64,000 nucleotides of DNA from a bacterium (GTDB lineage: Bacteria > Krumholzibacteriota > Krumholzibacteriia > LZORAL124-64-63): the NCBI GenBank assembly GCA_024231905.1, contig JAAEQC010000165.1:1-64000 (forward strand). The letters run 5' to 3'. Below the pieces are notes generated by a model. That model ran no database searches. It was not told the DNA's origin and saw only the letters and a list, made by a program, of their open reading frames with translations. How positions within the stretch are numbered: position 1 is the stretch's first letter; each line of letters starts with the position of its first letter. Shown here piece by piece: positions 16,506 to 24,993 of the stretch. A program made the position numbers and the translations under genes.

Positions 16506-18365
16506 TCAATCGAGGCGCAGGAAGCGCACATCCACGTCGTCCGCCGGCTGGAACGCGTGCTCCTCCAGGGCGGCCGCCCGCAGGATCTCCGGCACCTCGC
16601 CGGCGCCGAGCACGTCCCACAGGATCCAGGCGCAGCCGACATCACGCAGTTCATCCAGGTCGGCCACCGTGGGCGTGTCGGATAGCAACAGCGCCCGGCG
16701 CGCGCCCAGGGGCATGGCCAGCGTCCCGCCCAGCAGCGTGCCGATGCGCCCCCAACGGCTGCGCGCGAACAATCCGGACTCCCACACGGCCGCGCCGCCG
16801 GGATTATCGGTGAAGGTGCGGAAAAAGAGCTCCCTGGTGTCGAGGAAGGGAGCCTCCACCCCCGCCGACGGCGGTACTCCCCGGCCCGCCTGCCATTCGT
16901 GGTCCCGGGTGATGGCCGTTTCCCGGGCCGCCAGCACCGCCACCAGGCCCGCGGCGAGGATCAACGGCGCGGGCAGGATGCTGCGCCTCAGGCCGGCCAC
17001 GGCGTAACTCACGATCGCCGCCAGCGCCGGCAGCCCCAGCACGTGGAGCCAGACGGTCATGCGCCCCCACCAGCGCCCGGGCTGGGCGACCAGGAGCAGG
17101 AGCACGAGCACGGCCAGGAACAGGAGCGCCTTGCCCGACTCTTCCCGCCGCCGCAGTTGCCGTAACCCCAGCAGGAGCACGGCCGGCAGTCCACCCAGGA
17201 GCCAGATCCTCCCCAAGCCGGTGGTGGGCGCATAGCCCGAGACCGGCGCGTCCGGCTGGGTCCAGGCGATGAACATGCGCAGGGCCGCCGGCTTCTCCCG
17301 CAACCAGGGCGGCAGGTTGTCGGCCATCATGCCCGCCGGGTCGTAGCCGGGGATCAGGACGTTCTTGCCGAAGGCCACCTGCACCGGGTGGATCGGATTG
17401 CCCGTTTCCAGGACATTGCGCCCGTACCAGAAGCCGCCCACGGCCACGGCCAGCACTGCCGCCACCGCCAACCGGGGCCACCAGACACGCCAGGCCCCGA
17501 CTCCCTCCCGCAGGAGGACCGCCGCCACCACTGCCAGAACCATGGTGACCAGGAACGGCGCCCCCGTGCCTTTGGCGCCGGCCATGAGGCCCAGGTTCAG
17601 TCCCCACAGCACCGCCCGCCAGACCAGCAACCGTCCGTCGTGAAAGACCAGCAGGCAGGACGCAGCCACGGCGCCCATGACCGTGCAGGAGTAGGCCGGG
17701 TCGATGTAGCAGGTCACGCTCTGGCAGACCAGGACCGGCACCCCGTAGAGCAGGCCGCCGGCCAGCCAGGGCCAAGGGCCGCGTGCGCCGAGGGCGCGGG
17801 CCACCACCGCCAGGGCGGTGATGCCCAGGGGCCAGAAGAGGAGATTGCCCGCGTCCAGGCGGTCCGAGTTGCCCAGGACGTGGTGCAGGAGCCAGGTGGT
17901 GGTCTCCACGGCCATGGGGTAGCCGTTGGCGAAGGGTAGGTCCGCCAGGTCCGGCAGCCAACTCACCCGGCCGGCCAAGGTCCAGCCGTTCATGGCGGGG
18001 ATGTGGTAGTAGAGACCGTCCCAGTCCAGGACCGCGCGGCGGCCGGCCAGATCCCACAGGTCGAGCCAGACCCGGGCGCACCAGCCCATGGCGGCCAGGG
18101 CACCCAGGCCGAGGGTCCAGTTCAGGATGCGGTACCAGAGGGGTCCGGACTCGTCCTTGTCGCGTCCCCGCAGGCCGGCGGCGAAACGAGCGGCCAGGGC
18201 CAGAGCCGCGGCGGCGGCCACACCGGCGGCCAGAAGCACGGCGCCGCGGTCAAAGGACGCGCCCAGGGCGCCGGACCACAGGACGAGGATCTGGAGCACG
18301 GCCAGGAAGGTGGACACGGCGACGAATGCGGACACGACCGTCAAAGCCTCATGCTCCCCGGGCAA
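16506..18365 (-). CDS. large multi-pass membrane protein, GT-C-like
   Basis: 619 aa with about 11-12 hydrophobic segments and an early external loop DWDGLYYHIPAMNGW that fits the acidic/His-rich catalytic loop of GT-C enzymes. A soluble C-terminal domain (about 480-619) follows. It resembles uncharacterised bacterial mannosyltransferase-like proteins, but no named family is certain. The start is unclear: the frame opens with TTG 18365, which has no clear ribosome binding site; in-frame TTG 18344 has GGAG upstream. It converges with the previous gene, 8 bases apart. Confidence 0.6.
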   Translation of the reverse strand: MPGEHEALTVVSAFVAVSTFLAVLQILVLWSGALGASFDRGAVLLAAGVAAAAALALAARFAAGLRGRDKDESGPLWYRILNWTLGLGALAAMGWCARVWLDLWDLAGRRAVLDWDGLYYHIPAMNGWTLAGRVSWLPDLADLPFANGYPMAVETTTWLLHHVLGNSDRLDAGNLLFWPLGITALAVVARALGARGPWPWLAGGLLYGVPVLVCQSVTCYIDPAYSCTVMGAVAASCLLVFHDGRLLVWRAVLWGLNLGLMAGAKGTGAPFLVTMVLAVVAAVLLREGVGAWRVWWPRLAVAAVLAVAVGGFWYGRNVLETGNPIHPVQVAFGKNVLIPGYDPAGMMADNLPPWLREKPAALRMFIAWTQPDAPVSGYAPTTGLGRIWLLGGLPAVLLLGLRQLRRREESGKALLFLAVLVLLLLVAQPGRWWGRMTVWLHVLGLPALAAIVSYAVAGLRRSILPAPLILAAGLVAVLAARETAITRDHEWQAGRGVPPSAGVEAPFLDTRELFFRTFTDNPGGAAVWESGLFARSRWGRIGTLLGGTLAMPLGARRALLLSDTPTVADLDELRDVGCAWILWDVLGAGEVPEILRAAALEEHAFQPADDVDVRFLRLD

Positions 18366-18453
18366 GGGTGCGGCACCGGCCTCGAGGCCGGGTGATGACG
18401 GTCGATTCTAGCAGGCAGTCGAATAGCCGGAAACAACTGGGTGCGGCCGGACC

Positions 18454-18601
18454 CTACTCCAGCAGGACCATCTTGCGGCTGATGGCCGTCCCGCTGGGTC
18501 AGGTTGGTGATGACCTCCTCCACGGCGGCCCGGGCAGGGCCGGCGCAGGCGAGCAGGACGAGACAGGCAAGCAGGCCCCTGGCGGACGGACGACGGCGCA
18601 T
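18454..18601 (-). pseudogene. remnant of a secreted protein: signal peptide joined out of frame to a sorting-tail end
   Basis: An ATG with a perfect GGAGG site opens a good Sec signal peptide (MRRRPSARGLLACLVLLACAG, cut near ARA-AV). After about 13 further residues the reading frame must shift by one to read AISRKMVLLE and a stop, an ending typical of C-terminal FlgD-like/type IX-like sorting tails. Everything between is missing. This looks like an internal deletion of a secreted gene that left both ends. In the original frame the reading runs on into unrelated sequence. Confidence 0.6.
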
Positions 18602-18745
18602 GGTGTGGACCTCCGGACGCATTGTCTGTGATCTGGACTTGGCGTTCCCTCAAGCCAGGAAAGACGAATTCCGGCGGTGCGCACGTTTCCTGCAATCCAT
18701 TGTTCAATAACGACTTCCAGCATAATCGAGATTCAATCCAAGAGA

Positions 18746-18776
18746 ACGCCCGGCCCTGACGTCAGATACCGGGCGT
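18746..18776 (-). terminator. hairpin downstream of the AbgT gene
   Basis: An 8-bp stem (18746-18753 with 18769-18776) whose loop holds the perfect palindrome CTGACGTCAG (18756-18765). It lies 31 bases after the transporter stop. The following minus-strand sequence is only moderately T-rich, so termination is probable, not certain. Confidence 0.45.
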
Positions 18777-18806
18777 ATGATCCCTCAAACTCGAACCGGA
18801 CGCGGG

Positions 18807-20342
18807 TCAACCCTCCAGGTAGAGTCCGCCCCCCGGCCCCAGCGGCGCCCCCGACACCATCCACGCGATCAGCAGCACGGTCCAGATGGCCAGGAAGGCC
18901 ATGGAATAGGGCAGCATGGTCGCGATGACCGTGCCGATGCCCGCCTTGGGTTCGTAGCGCTGGAGGAAGGCCACGATCAACGCGAAGAAGCTCATCATGG
19001 GCGAGATGAGGTTGGTGGAGCTGTCGCCGATGCGGTAGACCCCCTGCACCAGTTCCGGCGAGTAGCCCAGCAGCATGAACATGGGCACGAAGACCGGCGC
19101 CATGAACGCCCACTTGGCCGAGGCGCTACCCATGGTGAGATTGAGTAAAGCGGACAGCAGCAGGAAGGCGATCATCAGGGGGATGGGCCCCATGCCCGAG
19201 GCCTTGAGCAATTCGGCGCCCTTGATGGCCACGATCAGTCCCAGGTTCGAGTGCTTGAAAAAGGCCACGAACTGGGCGGCGAAGAAGACGAGCACGAGGA
19301 AGAGGGCCAGGGTCTGCATGGACTCCTTCATGCCCGCCACCACGTCGGCGTCGCTCTTGAAGGTGCCCGAACCGAAGCCGTAGGCCAGACCGGCCAGCAG
19401 TCCGCCCAGGAAGATGAAGCTCACGATGCCGTGCATGAAGGGCGAGTGGAGCACGTCGCCGGTGGCCGGGTCCCGCAGGAAGCCGCCCTCCGGGATCAGG
19501 CCCCAGAGCACCACCGCCAGCAGCACCACGTTCACGGCGGTGGCACACAGGAGGCCCCGCGTCTCCGGTCCTTTGAGGGGACCGATTTCCTCGTCGGCGC
19601 CGCCGTCGTCCCCGTCGTAGGAGCCCAGGCGCGGCTCCACCACCTTCTCGGTGATCCAGGTGCCGGCGGCCGCGACGGCGAAGGTCGACACCACCATGAA
19701 GAAGTAGTTGCAGGCCGGGGTCACCGCGTAGCCGGGCTCGACGATGCGGGCCGCCTCCTGGGTGATCCCCGCCAGCAACGGATCGATGGTCCCCAGCAGG
19801 AGGTTGGCGCTGAAGCCGCCGGAGACGCCGGCAAAGGCCGCGGCCAGGCCGGCGATGGGATGCCGGCCCACGGACAGGAAAATAACCGCGCCCATGGGCA
19901 CCAGCAGCACGTAGCCCACATCGCTGGCGATGTTGGACATGACGCCCGCCAGCACGATGACAAAGGTCAGCAGGCGCCGGGGCGCCGCGTGCACCAGCAG
20001 CCTGAGCGCCGTGCCGATGAGCCCGCTCTTCTCCGCCACGCCGATGCCCAGCAACGCCACCAGCACCGTGCCCAGGGGGGCGAACCCGGTGTAGTTCTCG
20101 ATGGTGTGCTCGAGGATCCAGTGCAGGCCCTCGGTGGACACCAGGTTCACCGGCTCGACCAGGGCGCCGTCCTTGGGGTTCAAAGCCGTGACCCCGAGCC
20201 GCGAGGTGAGCCAGGACAGGAAGACGATGCTCACCGCGAAGATGGCGAAGAGGGTGGCCGGATGTGGCAGGGCGTTGCCCACCCGTTCGACCGCGGACAG
20301 GAAGCGGTCGGACCAGGTGCGGCGGGGGACGGATTCGGCCAT
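18807..20342 (-). CDS. AbgT-family transporter
   Basis: 511 aa inner-membrane protein with about 12 hydrophobic segments. Family features: N-terminal [13 protein letters not shown], the [24 protein letters not shown] region, [10 protein letters not shown], and near the C-terminus [17 protein letters not shown] and [12 protein letters not shown]. AbgT proteins move p-aminobenzoyl-glutamate or act as antimetabolite exporters, driven by ion gradients. Start at the Met with GGAGAGGA upstream, 16 codons inside the longest open frame. Neighbours give no substrate clue. Confidence 0.88.
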   Translation of the reverse strand: MAESVPRRTWSDRFLSAVERVGNALPHPATLFAIFAVSIVFLSWLTSRLGVTALNPKDGALVEPVNLVSTEGLHWILEHTIENYTGFAPLGTVLVALLGIGVAEKSGLIGTALRLLVHAAPRRLLTFVIVLAGVMSNIASDVGYVLLVPMGAVIFLSVGRHPIAGLAAAFAGVSGGFSANLLLGTIDPLLAGITQEAARIVEPGYAVTPACNYFFMVVSTFAVAAAGTWITEKVVEPRLGSYDGDDGGADEEIGPLKGPETRGLLCATAVNVVLLAVVLWGLIPEGGFLRDPATGDVLHSPFMHGIVSFIFLGGLLAGLAYGFGSGTFKSDADVVAGMKESMQTLALFLVLVFFAAQFVAFFKHSNLGLIVAIKGAELLKASGMGPIPLMIAFLLLSALLNLTMGSASAKWAFMAPVFVPMFMLLGYSPELVQGVYRIGDSSTNLISPMMSFFALIVAFLQRYEPKAGIGTVIATMLPYSMAFLAIWTVLLIAWMVSGAPLGPGGGLYLEG

Positions 20343-20466
20343 GGGGTTCCTCTCCGGACGAAGGGACGACGGCGGGCCTGCGCCCGTCACGGCATGGTAC
20401 AGGCTGGCCCCACGAGTTCAAGTCCCAGTGGCAGGATCGGAATGCGGGTATCCCTCGAACAAGAAC

Positions 20467-20501
20467 CGGCGCCCCCGAAACTCGCCGGTCCGGGGGCGCC
20501 G
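20467..20501 (-). terminator. intrinsic terminator of the EF-hand gene
   Basis: A perfect 11-bp GC stem (20467-20477 with 20491-20501) and 13-nt loop, followed on the minus strand by GTTCTTGTTC. It is 37 bases after the EF-hand gene stop. Confidence 0.6.
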
Positions 20502-20537
20502 TCGTGATCACCTGGGGGCGGTCGTTCAGGATCCGGC

Positions 20538-20957
20538 CTAGGCCTGGAGATCCAGAAGTGACACGGACTCCTCTCCGCTGTCGTCGTTGCCCAGATAGGT
20601 CAGGAGTGCATCCAGGGTCGCGAATCCGGCGGTGGTCTCCGGCGAACCGGCGACCGAGCCGTCCTCGGCCAGGAACGGCGGCGGTCCACGGAACTCCTGG
20701 GGACCCTTGGCCGGCATCTCGCCCACCTCCAGGGTCCCGTTCCCGTCCGCGTCGAACCTATCCAGCAGGTCTTCGACCGACATCTGCTCGCCAGTCATCT
20801 CGGCGTGCTTCTCGGCCATGACCTGGAGTTCCGAGGTTTCCAGGGCGCCGTTGCCGTCACCGTCGAGGCGCTGGAACACCTCCTCGGGTTTGGGCGGTCC
20901 CGGTGGCCGCTGTCCGTACGCCGGGTTGACGCCCGACGCTCCGATGCTCGATATCAT
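20538..20957 (-). CDS. EF-hand calcium-binding protein
   Basis: 139 aa, acidic, no signal peptide. Two canonical EF-hand loops are visible: DGDGNGALETSE (about residues 32-43) and DADGNGTLEVGE (about 69-80), each with Asp at loop positions 1, 3 and 5, Gly at 6 and Glu at 12. The N-terminus (MISSIGASG...) and the C-terminus with a short helix (ATLDALLTYLG) resemble the cytoplasmic or type-I-like secreted bacterial EF-hand proteins. The GGAGG site is clear. Likely a calcium sensor or buffer; partner unknown. Confidence 0.85.
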   Translation of the reverse strand: MISSIGASGVNPAYGQRPPGPPKPEEVFQRLDGDGNGALETSELQVMAEKHAEMTGEQMSVEDLLDRFDADGNGTLEVGEMPAKGPQEFRGPPPFLAEDGSVAGSPETTAGFATLDALLTYLGNDDSGEESVSLLDLQA

Positions 20958-21065
20958 GTTCGAACCTCCACATGCGTTGAAGTAGGCCGCCCGTCGGCGG
21001 TGTCACATGATCGGTCCGGCAAGCGCTGTTCCCGGGAGTGTTGCATTCGTGTACACGGCCCGCTC

Positions 21066-21788
21066 TCAGACCGCTTCGGCGGCCAACTGATAACCCGTGC
21101 CACGGACGGTGAGGATGAATCGAGACCGCTGGCCGTCGTCCCCCAGCTTGCGTCGCAGTCGGCTCACGCGCAGATCGATGGACCGGTCGCGGGCGTCGTA
21201 GGGCAGGCCCCGCAGTTCCCGGAACAGGGTCTCGCGGGAAACGGGCCGGCCGGCGCTCTGGGCGAGCAGGTGCAGCAGTTTGAACTCGAGATCGGTCAGG
21301 TCCACACGCCGGCCGTTCATGGCTACCTCGCGGCGGGCGGGATCGACGGTCAGGTCGCCGATCCTCAGGGGAGCCCGGACCCGGGGCGCGTCCGCTGGAA
21401 CAGGCGAGGTCCGGCGCAGCAGGGCGCGCAGCCGGGCGCCGAGTAGCGCCGGACTGAGGGGCCAGGCGACCACCTCGTCGAGGCCGGCTTCGAGGATCTC
21501 CACCAGGGTGTCCTCACCACAACCGCGGGTGATGGCCACCAGCGGACCGGCATGTATTTCCCGCAAGCGGGCACATCGTTCCGGCCCCCGGGCCGCGGGA
21601 CACTCCATGTGGATCAGGACCAGGTCCCATCGCCGCAAGGCCAGCAGCGAGGGCAATTCCGACCACGTCCGGCAGGTCCAGGGAACGAAACCCTGCTCTG
21701 CCAGCAGGTGCGGCAGCTCCGAAGTACCACGCAAAGAAGTGGCTACGATGAGCGTCGACGGGGGGCTCGGATTCGGCTTGGTGTCCAT
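21066..21788 (-). CDS. OmpR-type transcription factor with degenerate receiver
   Basis: 240 aa. The C-terminal winged helix (about residues 140-238) is a good Trans_reg_C domain: LTDLEFKLLHLLAQSAGRPV and SRLRRKLGDD...VRGTGY. The N-terminal half has the length and secondary structure of a receiver, but the acidic pair is replaced (LIVATS) and the phospho-acceptor position is His60 in DLVLIHMEC. It therefore probably cannot be activated by Asp phosphorylation. No kinase gene is adjacent. It probably binds DNA constitutively or senses another signal. Confidence 0.85.
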   Translation of the reverse strand: MDTKPNPSPPSTLIVATSLRGTSELPHLLAEQGFVPWTCRTWSELPSLLALRRWDLVLIHMECPAARGPERCARLREIHAGPLVAITRGCGEDTLVEILEAGLDEVVAWPLSPALLGARLRALLRRTSPVPADAPRVRAPLRIGDLTVDPARREVAMNGRRVDLTDLEFKLLHLLAQSAGRPVSRETLFRELRGLPYDARDRSIDLRVSRLRRKLGDDGQRSRFILTVRGTGYQLAAEAV

Positions 21789-21864
21789 GACTCTCGTCTC
21801 CGTTCGAGTAACGCGTACTCGGCAGAACGCGCTGGAGACGAAATCCTATCGGAGGTTGATCGGC

Positions 21865-22494
21865 CTACGGAGCCGGGTCACCCAACCGGTCGAAGACGTA
21901 GGCGCCCTTCACCGCGCCCCACACCTGTTCGCTGTCGGCATCGAAGCCCCGGTCCCAACTCTCGATACGGCCGGCCTCGATGATCACCTCGGAGGTGGCG
22001 TAGGCGGCGCCGCGCAGGCTGCTGACGCACTCCTGGTCCACGGTGCTCCCGGCAAAGCGGCCGGCGCCATCCCGGCGGAGCAGGACCGCGCAGCCCTCGC
22101 GCACCTCGAGGTCCTCGGGACCCAGGCCGGCCAGGGGCTCGGCGTCGCGCCAGGCACCGATGTGCTGTTCGGGCTCGGGCAGGGAGAAGACGGCGCTCTC
22201 GAACACGTCGCCCTCGAGACGGCGCACCCGGTAGACGCGCTGGCGGTAGGGCCGCTCCTTGGCCGTGGCCACGGCCTGCTCCACGTAGAACCAACGGGCA
22301 TCCTCGCGGTCGGTCCACACGGGAACCATCTCCAGCTGGATGTCGAAGTAGGACGAGTCGGCAACCGCCTGGGCGCCGCTGCCGAAGGACCCGGTCATCC
22401 AGGTGGTGAGCGTGGCGAGGTCCTCGTCGGGACCGGTGCAGGCCGCGGCCAGCGCCAGAACGATCAAGAGGGCACTCAGGGTGATGCTGCGCAT
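21865..22494 (-). CDS. CpcT/CpeT-like lipoprotein
   Basis: 209 aa. Starts with a lipoprotein signal (LALAAACTG, lipidated Cys about residue 19). The rest matches the CpeT/CpcT fold: LTTWMTGSFGS, a run of strands including YFDIQLEMVPVW and RWFYVEQAVA, then PYRQRVYRV. In cyanobacteria the family attaches bilins; outside them it is a lipocalin-like protein of unknown role. Its start overlaps the carbonic anhydrase stop (TGATG), so the two are translated together. Confidence 0.75.
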   Translation of the reverse strand: MRSITLSALLIVLALAAACTGPDEDLATLTTWMTGSFGSGAQAVADSSYFDIQLEMVPVWTDREDARWFYVEQAVATAKERPYRQRVYRVRRLEGDVFESAVFSLPEPEQHIGAWRDAEPLAGLGPEDLEVREGCAVLLRRDGAGRFAGSTVDQECVSSLRGAAYATSEVIIEAGRIESWDRGFDADSEQVWGAVKGAYVFDRLGDPAP

Positions 22495-23117
22495 CAAGGC
22501 TTCGCCTCCAGGAATGCGACCGTGCCGGCCGCCATGTCGTAGACGGCGCCTAGAACGCGCAACTCGCCCGCGTCCACGGCCTTCCGCAGGATGTCCGAAT
22601 CGGTGCACAGGCGCGCCACGGTCTCGTGCACGTCCGCGTGGATGGCGGCGTGCTCCAATTCGTCGCCCGCCAGCTCGGGCCGCTCGCCCCGGAGACGTGC
22701 CAGGGCCGGCATGATCCGTCCCATGGTGTCCGGGATGGCCAGGGGACCCTCCGGGTGAGGCTCCAGCAGTTCCGCCAGCGTGGCCTTCACCGCACCGCAG
22801 TGAGTGTGGCCCAGGACCACGACCAGTTGCACGCCGAGCTGCGCCACGGCGAACTCGAGACTCTCCACGCAGGGCACCGCGGGTACGTCTCCGGCCACCC
22901 GCACCACGAAGATATCGCCGATACCCTGTTGGAAGATCCACTCGGGGGTGACGCGACTGTCGGCGCAGGTGAGGATGGCGGCCAAGGGTCGCTGGGGCGC
23001 CGCCAAGCGGTCGGGCGCCAGTTCGGGGCAGGGCAAGGGCGCGCCGTCGCGTACGGCCGTGGCGAAGGCGGTGTTGCCCTCACGGAGCCGGGCCAGGGCC
23101 TGGTCGGGTGGGAGCAT
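22494..23117 (-). CDS. beta-class carbonic anhydrase
   Basis: 207 aa, usual length. It interconverts CO2 and bicarbonate. Zinc ligands are visible: Cys51 in CADSR (with the Asp53-Arg55 dyad), His104 and Cys107 in GHTHCGAV. The C-terminal part has the expected LRVLGAVYDMAAGTV strand. The RBS is AGGAGG. It is coupled to the CpeT-like lipoprotein downstream. Confidence 0.93.
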   Translation of the reverse strand: MLPPDQALARLREGNTAFATAVRDGAPLPCPELAPDRLAAPQRPLAAILTCADSRVTPEWIFQQGIGDIFVVRVAGDVPAVPCVESLEFAVAQLGVQLVVVLGHTHCGAVKATLAELLEPHPEGPLAIPDTMGRIMPALARLRGERPELAGDELEHAAIHADVHETVARLCTDSDILRKAVDAGELRVLGAVYDMAAGTVAFLEAKP

Positions 23118-23180
23118 GGAGTCCTCCTGTGGATCGGCGGAAGGGGTTTCCGGGCATTGTTGGCCACGGAACGGAGAGCG

Positions 23181-23984
23181 TCAAGCGCGCCGCAGCACCA
23201 GCAGTATCGAGTGCCCGGCGTCCCGGTCCAGGGCGTCGCTCAGCAACCGGCGCGCGCCGCGCACCAGGCGGAACCCGCCGCGGTAACGGCTGAGCTTCAA
23301 CGCCGCCGGGCCCAGGCGCGGACTCTCCTGGCCAAAACCGTAGAGCCCGCCCTGGGGCCTGACCTCCTCGAGGCGGAAACCCCAGGTTTGGAAGTCCGCC
23401 GCCACACGCTCGTGGTCCAGGGCGAACTGGTAGAAGCCTTCCGGGACGCCGGGGCCGGACCAGGTGGGGAAGGCGCCGCTCAGGGCCCGTCGGCGGCGCA
23501 GGGGCGACAGGCGGGGAAAGGCCAGCAGCAGCACACCCCCGGGCTTGAGGACCCGCGCCATTTCCCGGCCGATGGCCTCGTAGCCTTCGGGAAAGTGCTC
23601 GATGACACCCAGGGACCAGTAGGCGGCGAAGGATGCGTCCGGCAGATCCAGCTCGCGCACGTCGCCCAGGCGCACGTCCAACTCCGGGGCCGCCTCCTTC
23701 ACCGCCGCCACGGTCTGCTCGGCGTTGTCGATGCCGACGCACTCGTAGCCGTCGCGGACCATGGCCGCCAGGTGCTTGGCCGTTCCGCAGCCGCCCTCCA
23801 GCACCGGACCGGCCTCCGGGTCCACGTAGCGCCGGTTCAGGCGCGATACGTGGGTCGGCGCCGTGCGGGCCAGGGCCGCGCCCAGACCGCCGTCGGCCAG
23901 CCAACGCTCGTCCCAGAAGTCCGGCGTCGGATTCCGGTCCACGTAGATCAGCCGGTTGTGCTGCGGGTCGTAGAAGCGCTCCAT
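23181..23984 (-). CDS. SAM-dependent methyltransferase (class I)
   Basis: 267 aa from the ATG with GGAGG 12 nt upstream; a further in-frame ATG at 24008 lacks a ribosome binding site. The Rossmann core carries VLEGGCGTAKHL (SAM motif I, about residues 60-72), GIDNAEQTV with an acidic end to strand 2, a LGDVRELDLP motif and SLGVIEHFPEG (post-I, Methyltransf_11 type). Small-molecule methylation is likely; the substrate is not evident from the neighbours. Confidence 0.82.
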   Translation of the reverse strand: MERFYDPQHNRLIYVDRNPTPDFWDERWLADGGLGAALARTAPTHVSRLNRRYVDPEAGPVLEGGCGTAKHLAAMVRDGYECVGIDNAEQTVAAVKEAAPELDVRLGDVRELDLPDASFAAYWSLGVIEHFPEGYEAIGREMARVLKPGGVLLLAFPRLSPLRRRRALSGAFPTWSGPGVPEGFYQFALDHERVAADFQTWGFRLEEVRPQGGLYGFGQESPRLGPAALKLSRYRGGFRLVRGARRLLSDALDRDAGHSILLVLRRA

Positions 23985-24025
23985 GGCGGCGCGGGCCTCC
24001 GAGGGCATGGGTGACGAGTTCGTTT

Positions 24026-24925
24026 CTACCGCTTGTCCTCGATCTGCTTCACCTTCCGGCCCTTCTCGGCCAGCAGTTTCAGGATGCCCTTGTCGCCGCC
24101 GTAATGGGCCGCGCCCACCACCACGAAGACATCCTGGTCGCCGTCGAGCCAGGTGTCGATGGTCTCGACCATGGCCACGTTGCGGTCGTCCAACAGGGTG
24201 CGGTAGAAGGCCTGCAATTCCTCGTCGTCGCCGATGTTCTCCTGCATGAAGGCGTCCAGGGCCTCGGGATCGCCGGACTGCCAGTGGTCGATCATCTCCT
24301 GGACGTAGCCCTCGAGATCACCCATCTGGTCGAGCATCTCGACGATGAGGGGGTCGTCCAGCTCGTCGGTCACCGAGAAGAAGATCTCCAGCTGGTCCTC
24401 CACCTTCTCCAGCTGCCGGACCTCCTTCTTGGCCTGCTTGGCGCTCATGAGGAAGTGCTTGTCGATGCCCAGCTCCGGATCGAAGCCCACCTGCTGGTAA
24501 GCGTTCATGGCCAGGACCACGGCCATGATGCCCGGCTTCATCTGGTTGAACATGGCCAGGGGCACGCCGTTCTCCTGGCAGTAGGTCTCCAGGCGAGTCC
24601 AGGTCTCGGGGTCGAGGCGGTCGCTGAGGGTCACGCCCTCGGGCAGCATGCCGCGCTGCATGACCAGCACACTGCTGGCCGCCACCACCTCCGGGTCGGA
24701 GATGTCCACCTCCACGGCCAGGACGTCGGATGCCGCGAAGGCCTTCTCGATGGGGTCGGCCAGGGGAAAGAAATCCGGCTTGCCCACGTGGATCGAACCG
24801 GTCAGGTGCACCGTGGCGTTGTCGCCCTCCATCTTCCACAGGAAGAGCTTGTCGCCGGCCTGGGCGGTCGCGGCCAGGACCAGAACGAGGACGAGGAAGA
24901 TCGAAAGACGGATCAGGCGGGTCAT
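24026..24925 (-). CDS. secreted TraB/GumN-family protein
   Basis: 299 aa. The signal peptide (LVLVLVLAATAQAG) ends near residue 24. Family motifs: GSIHVG close to the mature N-terminus, ERLDPETW-like helix, DDRNVAMVETIDTWL and the closing FVVVGAAHYGGDKGI. TraB/GumN (erythromycin-esterase/ChaN-like clan) proteins are predicted metal-dependent hydrolases; their substrates are mostly unknown. AAGGAGAT is 5 nt before the start. Confidence 0.85.
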   Translation of the reverse strand: MTRLIRLSIFLVLVLVLAATAQAGDKLFLWKMEGDNATVHLTGSIHVGKPDFFPLADPIEKAFAASDVLAVEVDISDPEVVAASSVLVMQRGMLPEGVTLSDRLDPETWTRLETYCQENGVPLAMFNQMKPGIMAVVLAMNAYQQVGFDPELGIDKHFLMSAKQAKKEVRQLEKVEDQLEIFFSVTDELDDPLIVEMLDQMGDLEGYVQEMIDHWQSGDPEALDAFMQENIGDDEELQAFYRTLLDDRNVAMVETIDTWLDGDQDVFVVVGAAHYGGDKGILKLLAEKGRKVKQIEDKR

Positions 24926-24945
24926 GGGATCTCCTTCTTGCGTGC

Positions 24946-24970
24946 GGGGCCGCCCCATTGGGACGGCCCC
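24946..24970 (-). terminator. hairpin after hflC
   Basis: GC stem GGGGCCG/CGGCCCC (24946-24952 with 24964-24970), extended by 3 more pairs past one mismatch. It sits between the hflC stop and the TraB/GumN start. No T tract follows, so it may only attenuate transcription. Confidence 0.35.
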
Positions 24971-24993
24971 GGTCGGTCATCAGGCGCACAAGC

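Noticed and set aside
22495..22941. Extended N-terminus of the CpeT-like frame across the carbonic anhydrase gene
   Set aside because: This part is antisense-like frame noise within the carbonic anhydrase gene; the lipoprotein signal at 22494 marks the true start.
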